The notes beneath the pieces were generated by a model. That model was not told the DNA's origin and made no database searches. It saw nothing but the letters and a program-made list of their open reading frames with translations. From positions 86,512,958 to 86,576,957 of the forward strand of contig CP136069.1 in the NCBI GenBank assembly GCA_032622095.1: a DNA stretch of 64,000 nt. The letters are read 5' to 3'. Position 1 is the first letter of the stretch. Each line of letters starts with the position of its first letter. This DNA comes from Siphonodentalium dalli (taxonomy: Eukaryota > Mollusca > Scaphopoda > Gadilida > Siphonodentaliidae). A program made the position numbers and the translations under genes. Positions 45,510 through 56,739 of this stretch are shown here, in pieces.

Positions 45510-47120
45510 ATGAAAATGTCAATGACACTGTAGCTCAACTTAGGTAGGGGAATAATTTAATGGTTTACAGTAAATGGAGAAATAGGAAAGATGCTGATTG
45601 AAATGTCTAACCTGTGCCAAAGGATTTAGTCATGCAAAGAGTAAAATCCAAGATGGCTGCTGGCGGCCATGTTTTTTAGCTGAACGACCCCACTCGTTCC
45701 CATCTACATGTCAATATTAACATCCATGACAAATTTTATGATGATCAGACTAACAGTACAACCTGTAGCCCTCGCCAATGGATTTAATTTTGAAATCCAA
45801 GATGGCCACCAGCGGCCATGTTTTTTGGCCGAATGACCCGAAAATCACTCGTTCCCATCTACATGTCAATAATCATGACAAATTACATAAAGATCAGACG
45901 AAAGGTACGACCTGTGGCCCATGCTAATGAATTAAATTTTGAAATCAAAGATCGCTGCTGGCGGCCATGTTTTTTGGCCGAATGACCCCAAAATGACTCG
46001 TTCCCATCTACATGCCATTGTTAACATCCATGACAAATTTTATGATGATAAGACTAAAGGGACGAACTGTAGCCCGTGCTAAACGATTTAGTCATACAAA
46101 GAGTAAAATCCAAGATGGCTGCTGGCGGCCATGTTTTTCGGCCGAATGACCCCAAAATGACTCGTTCCCATCTACATGTCATTATTAACATTCATGACAA
46201 ATTTTATGATGATCAGACTAAAGGGACGAACTGTAGCCCGTGCTAAACGATTTAGTCATACAAAGAGTAAAATCCAAGATGGCTGCTGGCGGCCATGTTT
46301 TTCGGCCGAATGACCCCAAAATGACTCGTTCCCATCTACATGTCATTGTTAACATCCATGACAAATTTCATGATGATAAGACGAACAGTACGACCTGTGG
46401 CCCGTGCTAATTAATTAAATTTTGAAATCAAAGATGGCTGCTGGCGGCCATGTTTTTTGTCGGAATGACCCCAAAATGACTCGTTCCCATCTACATGCCA
46501 TTGTTAACATCCATGACAAATTTTATGATTATCAGACTAAAGGTACGAACTGTAGCCCGGGCTAAAGGATTTAGTCATACAAAGAGTAAAATCCAAGATG
46601 GCTGCTGGCGGCAATGTTTTTTGGCCGAATGACCCCAAAATGACTCGTTCCCATCTACATGTCATTATTAACATTCATGACAAATTTTATGATGATCAGA
46701 TTAAAGGTACGACCTGAAGCCCGTGCTAAAGGATTTAGTCATACAAAGAGTAAAATCCAAGATGGCTGCTGGCGGCCATGTTTTTCGGCCGAATGACCCC
46801 AAAATGACTCGTTCCCATCTACATGTCATTGTTAACATTCATGACAAATTTCATGACAATAAGACGAACAGTACGGCCTGTAGCCCGTGCTAATGGATTG
46901 AATTTTGAAATCAAATGGCAGCCATGTTTTTTTTCCGAATGACCCCAAAATGACTCGTTCCCATCTACATGTCAATGTCAACATCCATGACAAATTTCAT
47001 AATAATCGGACCAAAGGTACGAACTGTAGCCCGTGCTAAAGAAAATTGTTGACGCATCACGCACACACACACGGACGACGGATACCAAGCCATGGCAATA
47101 GCTCAAAGTTGAGCTAAAAA
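45510..47120 (+). mobile_element. Pearl-like family D element, full length with nine core repeats
   Basis: Starts GTCAATGACACTGTAGCTCA. Nine core units of about 150-166 bp follow, marked by AAGATGGCTGCTGGCGGCCA and GACTCGTTCCCATCTACATG (AAGAT positions about 45651, 45800, 45949, 46110, 46276, 46431, 46597, 46758, with a ninth near 46910). It ends with an ACAC/ACGG microsatellite (47056-47080), CCAAGCCATGGCAATAGCTC and AGTTGAGCTAAAAA. TAGCTCAA at the start and TTGAGCTA at the end form short inverted termini. The units are much alike, so the array is young or homogenised. Confidence 0.85.
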
Positions 47121-47171
47121 TGACCCATAATTCTGCTGTGGTTAAGGAATCGATTATTTAGGTCATTACTG
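47121..47171. mobile_element. MITE family C fragment, right arm
   Basis: GACCCATAATTCTGCTGTGG through CATTACTG, with TA after it. Together with 45362-45509 it looks like the two halves of one family C copy split by the family D element. Confidence 0.75.
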
Positions 47172-47393
47172 TATATTCTAGGATAGATAATGAAATCCTA
47201 CTGGTTTGTTCTATGTGTTAAAATCCAATCTCCTTCAGGATGGTGGGAAGACAATCCGGCTGTAAATGACAGTATTATAAACACCTGCCCACAGTATGTG
47301 TCCCTAGAGAGTCTGTGACAGGCCAAATTGTATCACTGAACCGAAAAATAGACTGGCATGCATGGCTAGTCTGGAAATGGTGTATCTGATATT

Positions 47394-47474
47394 TGCAAAA
47401 CGAGCACCACAGAGGGTGAATTATCCCACATGGCAGGCTAGCATCACCAAATTCACCCACCAGGAACAACATTC
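47394..47474. repeat. Diverged family B hairpin
   Basis: GAGGGTGAATT...GGCTAGCATCACCAAATTCACC pair, much decayed. Confidence 0.55.
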
Positions 47475-47819
47475 AGATGAAATTAGTTACCTCGATTATG
47501 TATTTTATCTTAGTCAAATTAGGGGAACAGAAGGGAAAAGATAACTAAAGTTAACAATGTTAATTTGGGACTATAGAGGAGGCCTGAGCCACGGACCCAT
47601 TCCCCTCGCAGATGATCTGTTTGATTCATACATGTACCAAAAGTCAGTAGCAATATGTCATAAAAAATCCGGCTGCAACGTGAGTTCGGGGGGTTAAACA
47701 GAATACTGGTGAAAAAGCGGGTCAATTGAGCACAGTGTGTTACCAGTACAGCGTAACCCTTTGAAATCAAAGCGCCAAAACTACAACGTAATGTTTGGTG
47801 AGCATTGAAATAACAACGT

Positions 47820-48100
47820 CATATACAGCGTAATAAATGTCGCGGTAACATCAAAGAATGTCGGACTGCTGAGTACGGATATTATTTTGCACGGGATTTC
47901 TGTGGTTGAAACTACTCACGCTCGGAGATCCCGTGCTATCGTACGATTACATAATGTGATCAAAGAATGCCGAATTACTGAGTTAGGCAGAGTAGGGATC
48001 AACATACGCCAACAGGCGGTTCTCCTACCAAAGGAGGTATCTACCTCCGAGATCCCGTGTTATCGTACTGTTATAATATGGAACCTGTCCCAAATCAGTC
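47820..48100. repeat. Local duplication of about 130 bp
   Basis: ATCAAAGAATG-CGGA-T-CTGAGTA...GAGATCCCGTGCTATCGTAC occurs twice (47850-47945 and 47958-48068). It is followed by an ACCAAAGGAGGTATCTACCTCC-type inverted pair. CpG-containing, no gene recognised. Confidence 0.6.
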
Positions 48101-48179
48101 TTTATAGCGGGAATTCATAGTGACAAAATCATTCATTTGACCCATATTACATGCATGGAGGATAAACACAAAAAACATG

Positions 48180-48199
48180 CCCCCCCCCCCCCCCCCCCC
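48180..48199 (+). repeat. C homopolymer, 20 bases
   Basis: Uninterrupted C run (G run on the minus strand). Confidence 0.95.
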
Positions 48200-48975
48200 A
48201 AATTTGGAGATAAAGTCAAAGTACGGTCAATAATAGTTTCGTTGTCCCGCCTGAGTCCCCAAACACAAACAACGGCGCACATGTTCCCATTTCCCGCCAA
48301 AACTCAATTATATTTTATAACACGTTGGCTAAAACTCTATAGTATTAGCAGCGGTCGTCAGTTGTTGGACTAATACAGACTATTGACAAGCTATATGCGT
48401 TCCGAGTTTGAAAGATTTCGCTACCATTCATATTTCGCCGCTATAAATATCTCCTGCAGACAAACCCTACAGTATATATTACGTCACAGCGCACAATTAG
48501 TTTTACAATTGACAGAATACATGGAAAAATCAGTTTCATTTTCACGGAAGCTACTTGAAATTCTAGGAAATACTTAATTCAATTCTCCCAGCTAGGTAGT
48601 ATTGGACAATGCATAGATGCTTTTTAGTGTTTAGTTTCATTATACGGAATCTTATTGTAAGTTATAAATTTTTAAACACTGTAACTAAATAAATGTAGGT
48701 TGATATAGTCTTCAATCAGACGACAGTCTTACATGTGTAATTACATGATTAATTATCTGGATACCATCAACAGAATTAATGCACCCACGGAAAATGATCG
48801 ACTTGCGTAATATACGTAGCTTTGGAGTGCTTTGTGTGACACTCAGGTGCAAGGAAATGGCTACTTTTCAGTGTCAAATAACAAAATTTTCGCCGACAGA
48901 ACGAACCATGGTCGTCCCGTCGCGTTATGTGTTTCCCCAATACGGACTCATTAATTTCCCCTTGGCGGAAACCCT
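48200..48975. other. No gene recognised
   Basis: Short frames at 48383-48577 and 48779-49006 show no domain. No repeat match seen. Confidence 0.4.
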
Positions 48976-48980
48976 ACCTC

Positions 48981-49375
48981 AGCAGAATGAGGTCCCCAGA
49001 GGATGAATTAGGTGATTCTAGCATGCTAGGTGTGGTAGCATCACTGAATTCACACTCTGGGATCCTCATTCTGTAAATTTCAGGCACACTAATTCCAGGC
49101 TTGAATGGCTAAGGTCTCAAATTTCAATTGGACATGGGGGGGGGGGGGGGGGGGAGACAAATTGTTGAAGTAAAAGCAAGTAAATTGTCCTGCATACATG
49201 TACCAATAGCAATACTATAGTGACATATATTAGACACAAATATGTGGAACTGAAATTTACTAATGTCACAAAAGGGTGTAAAATGTTATGTAGATAAATG
49301 AATTCAAGTCTGATTAAATGGTCAAACACAGAACAAGGTGGGAGCAAACACAATTAGCTGATAGCTTCTCTCAAC
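48981..49375. repeat. Family B hairpin plus long flank, copy 2
   Basis: Second copy of the 43851-44240 arrangement, with a G run of 19 (49136-49154) in the flank instead of in the hairpin. Followed by GAAATGGCTCCC-CAG and CCAA/CCCAAGTCTT-type blocks shared with 45208-45360. Confidence 0.75.
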
Positions 49376-49448
49376 ACCCTCTCAACTCTTTAAATATTAG
49401 AAATGGCTCCCAGCAGCCAAGCCCCAAATCTTGCTTGACCTATAGCTA

Positions 49449-49670
49449 CAGTAATGCCCGAAGTATATGACCCTTTAACCACAGCAGAATTATGGGAAAT
49501 TTTTCAGGATTTAGTCAGAAATATGGCTTGTTGCCATTCATCGGAAAGCTATCAGCAAGAGCTTACCGATGAATGGCAGCAAGCCATATTTCCGACCAAA
49601 TCCTGAAAAATTTCTATAATTCTGCTGTGGTTTAGGGGTCGATTATTTAGGACATTACTGTACATGCTAG
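49449..49670. mobile_element. MITE family C copy, complete
   Basis: Near-perfect fold-back of about 222 bp, TA at both ends. The stem includes GGATTTAGTCAGAAATATGG and its inverse. The loop is centred near AGCTATCAGCAAGAGCT (about 49557). Confidence 0.88.
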
Positions 49671-49878
49671 ATGGGATCATGAAATCCTACTGGTCTGTTT
49701 TGTGTGTTAAAATCCAATCTTCCTCACGCTAGCAGGAAGACAATCAGGCTGCAAATGACATATTATAAACATCTGCCTATAGTATGAGTCCCCTGTGGGT
49801 CTGTGAACTCACAGTGATCAGTGACTGCGGAAAGTCAATAAACAGATATATAAAAAACACAATAAGTCTAAAGCACAA

Positions 49879-50270
49879 GACTGCAAATAGTGTGTCTGTC
49901 ATTTGCAGAATGAGGTCCCCAGAGGGTTAAATTTGTGATGCTATTCCGCACCACAGGATAGCATCAACAAATTACCCTCTGGGAACCTCATTATGCCTCA
50001 ACTGCTATGGGAGACCTAGGATCAGATTGAAGTTCCCCAGTTGAAGTTGGTGATGTAAACACATCAGTCACCTCAATTATGCATTTTATCTTCTGGAAAT
50101 TAGGCGATATAGAAACTTCACAGATGGGGGAAAAGTAACTAAAAACAATGTTAATTTTAAACAATAGATATATACTTCCCAGAAGATGAAACCTAAGCAG
50201 AATGAGGTCCCCAAATTCACTCTCCTGGGGGCCTCATTCTGCAAATGACAGACACACTATTTGCAGGCTT
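49879..50270. mobile_element. MITE family B composite, complete
   Basis: Ends CTGCAAATAGTGTGTCTGTC and GACAGACACACTATTTGCAG are exact inverse copies. It holds hairpins at 49904-49995 and 50199-50243, and a spacer with GATCAGATTGAAGTTCCCCA and CCCAGAAGATGAAACC. Confidence 0.88.
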
Positions 50271-50279
50271 GCTAAAGCA

Positions 50280-51200
50280 GAGTCTGCTACTGAATAATTG
50301 ACAAGCGCCATTTAATACTCTACATCGTATTCACATAGATTTATGAACCGCTATGTGTGTAGTTAGTTGAAAATCGTTGTGACTCAAAGGTGCTATTCCT
50401 TCTACTCTATTTCTTATTTTAATAGGACGTTGGTTCTAAATTAATCTCGTAAATGCTATTATCTGACAAGCTCTTAGCAGACAATCTCGATCAGTTGTCA
50501 ATCGGCTCACCGATTTTTCCCTGCTGTAACAAGACCGATTTTCTTCTAAATTAACAAAAAATATCACCGGTTTAATGCACTAGTTATAGGATTCCATATT
50601 CATCGGACTGAAAACACTATTCTAAATGCAAGTACACTGGTTTCCTGTAATATTCTCTGTAGTTTAGTGTCATTCATATACATGTAATAAAAATTTATGT
50701 TATAAACAAAAATATTGACATAGCCCCTGTGTGTCAACCCTGGTCCCTGATTGGTCAACTACCAATTGGGTCATGCATTTTATATCCCAATTAAACACCA
50801 TAAAAACATGAAACCAACATCATATAGCTTCTTGACCTAGATGACTAAAAGTGGTAGATAGAACTGGTGGCGTACATGTTTTTTAAGTGCGCTGCCATAG
50901 ACTAATCGATCAATAATTCCCAGGTAGAATATTGGGCTAACTTAGAGTGCAGCATTGTATAATATCCAAACTGCAGACAGATATCAGAATAAAAATTTCA
51001 GCATAGTTTATAGTAATTAATAAAAAAAGAAGCTATTTAGTATCAGAAATTAATGTAGTTTGAGTGTGTTTTATGAGGAGTATGGCCAGGGTTTGCACTG
51101 CCACTGGCCTAATGCAAAAATTATTTCACTTGGCAAACGTTTTGGCAAGAGAGTTATCATTTCCACAAGGAAGTAGAAACTACTGAGAAGTTGGTCACTT
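50280..51200. other. No gene recognised
   Basis: AT-rich. A GGTTTGCACTGCCACTGGCC block at 51090 resembles the internal end of hAT-like element 2 (34448). Confidence 0.4.
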
Positions 51201-51206
51201 AATCTA

Positions 51207-51370
51207 CAGTAATGCTCTAAATAATCGACTCCTTAACCATGGTAGAATTATGGGTAATTTTTCAGGATTTAGTCGGAAATAAGGCTTTTTGCCATTCATC
51301 GGAAAGCTAAATCCTGAAAAATTACCAATAATTCTGCTGTGGTTAAGGATTCAATTATTTAGAGCATTAA
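51207..51370. mobile_element. MITE family C copy, centre deleted
   Basis: Left arm nearly complete. The loop and inner right arm are missing (GGAAAGCTAAATCCTG), and the right end decayed to GCATTAATC. Confidence 0.8.
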
Positions 51371-51494
51371 TCTATCTATGTCACGACCACTTCATTTCAG
51401 TTATCTAGTAGTGGCCTATGGGGGATATGGGGAAGTTAACACTTTTCAACAGATTGTAATTCGATTGCGTATCAGGGAGGTAGACCAATAAGTA

Positions 51495-51772
51495 TTCTAA
51501 TACAGAGCGGTGATTGGCTGTTTCTACTATGGCAGTCATGGAAAGGTCAGGTCGTAATGAATATTAAAATGAGGAGCTGTGTGAATCGTTAACAAAAAAT
51601 TTAAAAAAGTTGGAATTATCAACAGATTTCTCCTCTATAGAAATTGTTTACTGACGATGTGTTGATTTGTATGAGTAAATAAATTATTAGCCGACAAGAA
51701 ATCCCTGAGCGCTAGATGTTTAGTTGATCGTTTGATGATTAGAAAACAGCCAATCACCGCTCTGTATTAGAA
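51495..51772. mobile_element. TA-flanked MITE, 278 bp
   Basis: Terminal inverted repeats of about 29 bp, starting TTCTAATACAGAGCGGTGAT at the left and ending ATCACCGCTCTGTATTAGAA at the right, flanked by TA (51493-51494 and 51773-51774). The body is unique in this window. Tc1/mariner-type insertion is inferred from TA. Confidence 0.88.
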
Positions 51773-52194
51773 TAATTATAGTAAGCCGTGCGGGTGTGAA
51801 TTTAGAGGAACATATCGTCCATTGTTTTTTGAGACGGATCAAACTGGAAATTTACGCTCTCCGGAGACAATATTCGGTGGTTAAAAATTTATCAAATGCT
51901 ATGTATATGAATGGTTCTGATGGGAGTTTGTGGTATTGATTGAAAGACGAATTCTTCGCCGATACATCCGTGGCTATATCGTTAGCATTACTGGGGTGAA
52001 TGGGCTAAATTTTTGTCCGATTGCCGAGCGATGGTAAAAAGGTGAATATCTACAGTTCCCCTTGTCTCTATAATACTACCATTAACGTGAAGCAGGCGCG
52101 TATATAGAAGCCGTGTATATGGGCAGCGCAAAAGAGGGGCAGACAGCGGAGCGCATTACAGGCCCCTGTGGTTATATTTTAGAAAAAAACAAGA

Positions 52195-53215
52195 GGTGTG
52201 CACTCGAGTGCTAGCATACCCCCACCGTGGCAAATTCAACCCGCATTATCCGTAAACCCAACAAAAAATATTTTTAACATTAAAGAAAAATTTGGATTAA
52301 TAATTTTGATATTGGTTCATATTTGTTCGAATGATTGCATAAACCCAAAAAAGGGTAGAAAATGAAACGCAACCTTAACATCTAAGATGGCTTTTGTCGA
52401 GTGTGATAGCATCCAAAAAAAAGGAAGTTTCAAATATCTACGATCAAAACTGTAGGAGGAGTTGATTACACCATGAAGGTAACCTCATACAGAAAAACAG
52501 AAAATTATAAAAAAAAAAAAGTCGAAAGGCCCATAACTTTGGGAAACTCAAAATTCGAACTTGACCTGTATTTTTATATGAACGACCCACAAAAAAAACC
52601 CAGAATTTCCAATTAAACAATCCAAACTTGAGTTATCATCCGGAAACCAAAGCAAAAGTCGAAAAGCCCATAACTCTGAGAAATATCATCGATCAGGATC
52701 AAACTCAAATTCGAACTTGACCTGTATTTTGACTCACACAAAAACGGAATTTTAAATTGAACAGTCCAAACTTTAGTTATCATCTGGAAACCAATAAAAA
52801 AAGAAGTAAAATTTATTTTCTAAGTCGAAAAAAGTCCATTACTCTAGAAAAAATCATCGGATCAATCTCAAATTCGAACTCAATCTGTATCTTGATATGA
52901 CTGATCTACAAAAAACGGTATATGCAATTAAAGGATCCAAACTTGAGATATCATCCAGAAACCGAATAAGTGAGAAATTTTCTAAGTCAAAAAGTCGGAC
53001 CGAACCGCAATTAGCATCATGCAGAGAGGCAGTCCTAAGGAGATTGCATACAAAAAATTATTGAAATTGGTTCATAGTTGTTCGAGTTATGAGGTCGGAC
53101 GGTCGGTCGGACAGACGGACACACGCACGCACGGACACACGGAGGGAGAATACGTGACGGACAGACGCAGTCAATCCAGAATACCCCCCATTTTCTTCGA
53201 AAGTGGGGGTATAAT
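52195..53215 (+). mobile_element. Pearl-like family E-type element
   Basis: Opens with GAGGTGTGCACTCGAGTGCT and ATACCCCCACCG. Four diverged core units follow (GTCGAAA-GCCCATAACT, CAAATTCGAACTTGACCTGT), then an ACGG/ACGC microsatellite (53096-53145) and ATACCCCCCATTTTC with GAAAGTGGGGGTATAATT as terminal hairpin. Start and end blocks match the insertion at 4935 and the tail at 38170-38210. Confidence 0.7.
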
Positions 53216-53219
53216 TATG

Positions 53220-53905
53220 AACTTCCTCAAGAACTAAAAGTATAGTATAATGATAGTATGAATATGATATTATCCACAAAACACATTGGTGAGAGGCGAC
53301 TGTTTGTTTATATACAGCACATAAAGTGTGGGCGATAAGCAAAACACTCAACACCGTGATGATTTTTTTGGGAGATTGTTTCATGGTGACCCATTCAACA
53401 CCCACCTATTGAGTGGTGAGGATTAGTGAGTGCTATATAACGGTATGTTGTAAACAATATGGTACAGTTTTAACCAAAGTTCATTTAATGGGATCTCCCT
53501 GGTGTTGAGTGTTTTGCATATCGCACACTCTGTATGTACTGTACTATAACATAATATTGGCTTTTGTTTACTGACACTGCATATGATCTTGACAATAACA
53601 TGCTATTTATGCGATATTTATGATTGGTATAAGAACAAAATATGTCTATATTTTAATATTCTTTCTGCTTATGTTGGTTTTAACAGATATGACTATCTTA
53701 ACAGCAATATCCATTGTGAAGGCCATCTGTATCTTTAATTTGGAAGAGAGGATATACCTAATGGAAGATTATTTCATGTAAGTTTTATTCTCATTGCAAA
53801 CAAGCCCTCCTGATAGCCAACATCCTTACAAAATTTCATTGAGATCTGATAACCTTTGGCTGAGACATCTGCAAGGACGGAATTAAAATCAACATATTTT
53901 CAGAT
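53220..53905. other. No gene recognised
   Basis: An ACACTCAACACC/GGTGTTGAGTGTTTTGC inverted pair (53345 and 53503) and a ACTCACTAATCC-type neighbour suggest a small decayed inverted-repeat element. Confidence 0.45.
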
Positions 53906-53907
53906 GA

Positions 53908-54163
53908 ACAATGAGAGGCCGAACATGTCCAGCATATGTTTAACCCATCCCTTGGCAATAGTAAAGTACTATGATCAGAATCATAATTTAGAGTTTTGAT
54001 GTTGAATTATCGAGTATACTGTTATGTACTATTATAGACAAATGTACATAATAAAACAAATAATTAGAATTTATGGGTCAAATAGGGAGACTCGCATAAT
54101 AAAATGCACTGGCACAGGATCTGTAATGCTGCACCAGCACAGCTCCAGTCATGAAAGGGTTAA
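53908..54163. repeat. Repeat F copy 3 joined to a family A right end
   Basis: GAGAGGCCGAACATGTCCAG, then CATCCCTTGGCAATAGTAAA. From about 54084 come GGGAGACTCGCATAATAAAA and the family A end GCTCCAGTCATGAAAGGGTTAA. The same joint occurs at 11068-11290. Confidence 0.7.
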
Positions 54164-54459
54164 ACCATGTTCCATAGATGTAGGCCATTATTCATAACTG
54201 GAACTCAGAGATTGTTGTATCAGAATAACTGTATCTCGAAGTTTCAAACAGTGTATGATGTTCCACGATTCTGAACGATAATAGCCTTTCAACTGAGTCA
54301 GTTTTATGGTACTGGTGATATTCCCGTTATATTTGGTAAAATGGTAATAATGTCTACAGCCCAGCACACGTCATAATGTCCTTTTGCACTTTTGCAGCGA
54401 AGAGGTTAAAAAAAAAAAATTTAAATGGACCAAGGATAAACATATTTTGCTAATTATAT

Positions 54460-54695
54460 TTTGCTAATTATATTTTTTTTAAAGGGCAATAACTCGTTAA
54501 AAAATGTCTGATCAAACCCATATTCGAACTTGATCTGTATTTTTGGCTGAGGAACTCACATACAAAATTTGGTTCCAATCAGATAGAAAGTGTTATCACA
54601 CCATGCGTAAAGTGTCTATGGACGGACAGACGGACGAACGACGAGGGGTCAATCTGGACATCGACACTATGTTTACTATGGTATGAGTACACATG
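54460..54695 (+). mobile_element. Pearl-like family E element, 3' part
   Basis: One core unit, ACGG microsatellite (54620-54640), GTCAATCTGGACATCGACAC and a decayed hairpin TTTACTATGGTATGAGTA. Confidence 0.7.
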
Positions 54696-55421
54696 AAAAG
54701 GAATAACTCTAGATGGAAAATTTGAGAAACATCATTTCATACTTCTCTGAAAGCCCTTCTGATTACCAAACATTATTGAGATCCGATAACCTATGGCTAA
54801 GTTCTCTGCTCAGACAGATAGACAAAGGACCAGACTCATGTATCATTAATTTCGATGGTGGGGTTATATAATCATATGGATGTCAATATTTGACATTTTT
54901 CATTTTATAGAGATATATTTATAGACCAGTCAGCCAAAGTTATGTTCTATCAATCGGTTTCTCCTGAAACTCGCTGCACACGTTTCATCAATCATTTTGT
55001 CCTAAAACTCACCACACAAGTGTGTTAGGAATTAACTATGGTAGTATATAGAAATTCCTGCTGAATGCCACCAGTTTTCTAAGGAACCGAGCCAAGCTTC
55101 TCAAGTATAGTTCTGACAAAGGAAGCAATCAATAGACATATACTGCCAAATTAAATCAGCCCGCTCTGACATTCATTCTGGAAGATAACTTCCAGCTCTG
55201 AACAATGACTCAACGTGACAGAGGATCGAACAGGCGTCAAACTCAATTTCGTCTCCCTCGCTTCATTATGTAATCCCTAGTTGAGAAATTGCAATGAGAA
55301 AACTGAAGTTTGCCAATATAGGAAAGAAGCTAATGGCAGCCGACTTGAAGTTGTTAAGTTTCCTTCACAAAGAAGTTTTCAAAGAATGACACATTTAGTT
55401 GAAATTAATCAGCCAGATGAG

Positions 55422-55840
55422 ATGTATATAAGTCTGAATCGTCGTCCCTCAATACTGATATAGTAGCTATAAGATGTATATATGTCTGAATCGTCATCCC
55501 CCGATACTGATATAGTAGCTATAAGATGTATATATGTCTGAATCATCATCCCCCGATACTGATATAGTAGCTATAAGATGTATATATGTCTGAATCGTCA
55601 TCACCCGATACTGATATAGTAGCTATAAGATGTATATAAGTCTGAATCGTCATTCCCCCCATACTGATATAGTAGCTATAAGATGTATATAAGTCTGAAT
55701 CATCGTCCCTCAATACTGATATAGTAGCTATAAGATGTATATATGTCTGAATCGTCATTCCCCCCATACTGATATAGTAGCTATAAGATGTATATAAGTC
55801 TGAATCGTCATTCCCCCCATACTGATATAGTAGTTATTGT
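55422..55840. repeat. 52-bp minisatellite, eight units
   Basis: Exact 52-bp spacing of CTGATATAGTAGCTATAAGA, GTATATA(A/T)GTCTGAATC and TCATCCCCCGATA variants. TATATGTCTGAATCGTCATC/TATAAGTCTGAATCGTCATT variants alternate along the array. Frames across it are artefacts. Confidence 0.93.
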
Positions 55841-55856
55841 ATTTCTAAGGTCACTC

Positions 55857-56101
55857 TTTAGCCCTTTCATCATGGGAGCCGCACTAGTGCAGCATTAAAG
55901 GGTCCTGTGCCAGTGTATTCTTTTTTACATGCATATGCAAGTCTCCCATAGGGAGCCTCTTATATATATAAGAGAATACACTGGCATACAAGGTCAAGAT
56001 AAATATTGTTAGGCCAATGTATTCTCTTATATATGAGAGGCTCCCTATGGGAGACTCGCATATATAAGAGAATGCATTGGCACAGGTTTTTGCAAAATTT
56101 A
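55857..56101. mobile_element. MITE family A copy, right end missing
   Basis: Starts GCCCTTTCATCATGGGAGCC directly after the minisatellite. Both hairpins are present; it ends within GCACAGGTTTTTGCAAAATT. Confidence 0.75.
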
Positions 56102-56283
56102 AGGTTTCCTTAAAGAATTACTGTCCTAATTCTAGACAGAATCCAGAGTTTTTACTTGGCTGACAAAAATTTGAAGCGAACAAAACTAATAGATCTAAAA
56201 AATCGTAATCTGATAGCGCTGAGCTTTGAAAATTTACTTCCTTGTCTCAAACCAAATATTGTTTACTCTCTTCAACAGGGGGG

Positions 56284-56737
56284 CAAGCCTACAAATAATG
56301 TGTGTCATTCAGAATGAGGTCCCCAGAAGGTGAATTTAATGATACTACACCGCGCAATGGGCTAGCATCACCAAATTCACCCTCTGGAGACCTCATTCTG
56401 CTCAAGCCTCATCTTTTGGGAAGTACTAGTATCTATAGTCTCAAATTAACATTGTTTTCAGTTACTTTTTCCCCTTCTGGGAAATTTCTATATTACATAA
56501 TTTGCAGAAGGTAGGTAAAATTCATAATCGAGGTGACTAATGGGTGAACATCACCAACTTCAACTGGGGAACTTCGATCTGATCCAAGGTCTACTATAGC
56601 AGTTGAGGCCTATTAAGCAGAATGAGGTTTCCAGAGGATGAATTTGGTGATGCTAGCCCATCATGCAGGGTAGCGTCACTAAGTTTACCTTCTGGGGATC
56701 TCATTCTTCAAATGACAGACACACTATTTGCAGGTTT
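56284..56737. mobile_element. MITE family B composite, complete
   Basis: Hairpins at 56308-56402 and 56617-56708. The outer ends CAAGCCTACAAATAATGTGT and ACACACTATTTGCAGGTTTG are inverted. The spacer holds CATCTTTTGGGAAGTACTAG and GAACTTCGATCTGATCC. Confidence 0.85.
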
Positions 56738-56739
56738 GG

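Noticed and set aside
55546-55767. 73-codon minus-strand frame with repeated IQTYIHLIATIS
   Set aside because: It is a by-product of the 52-bp minisatellite.
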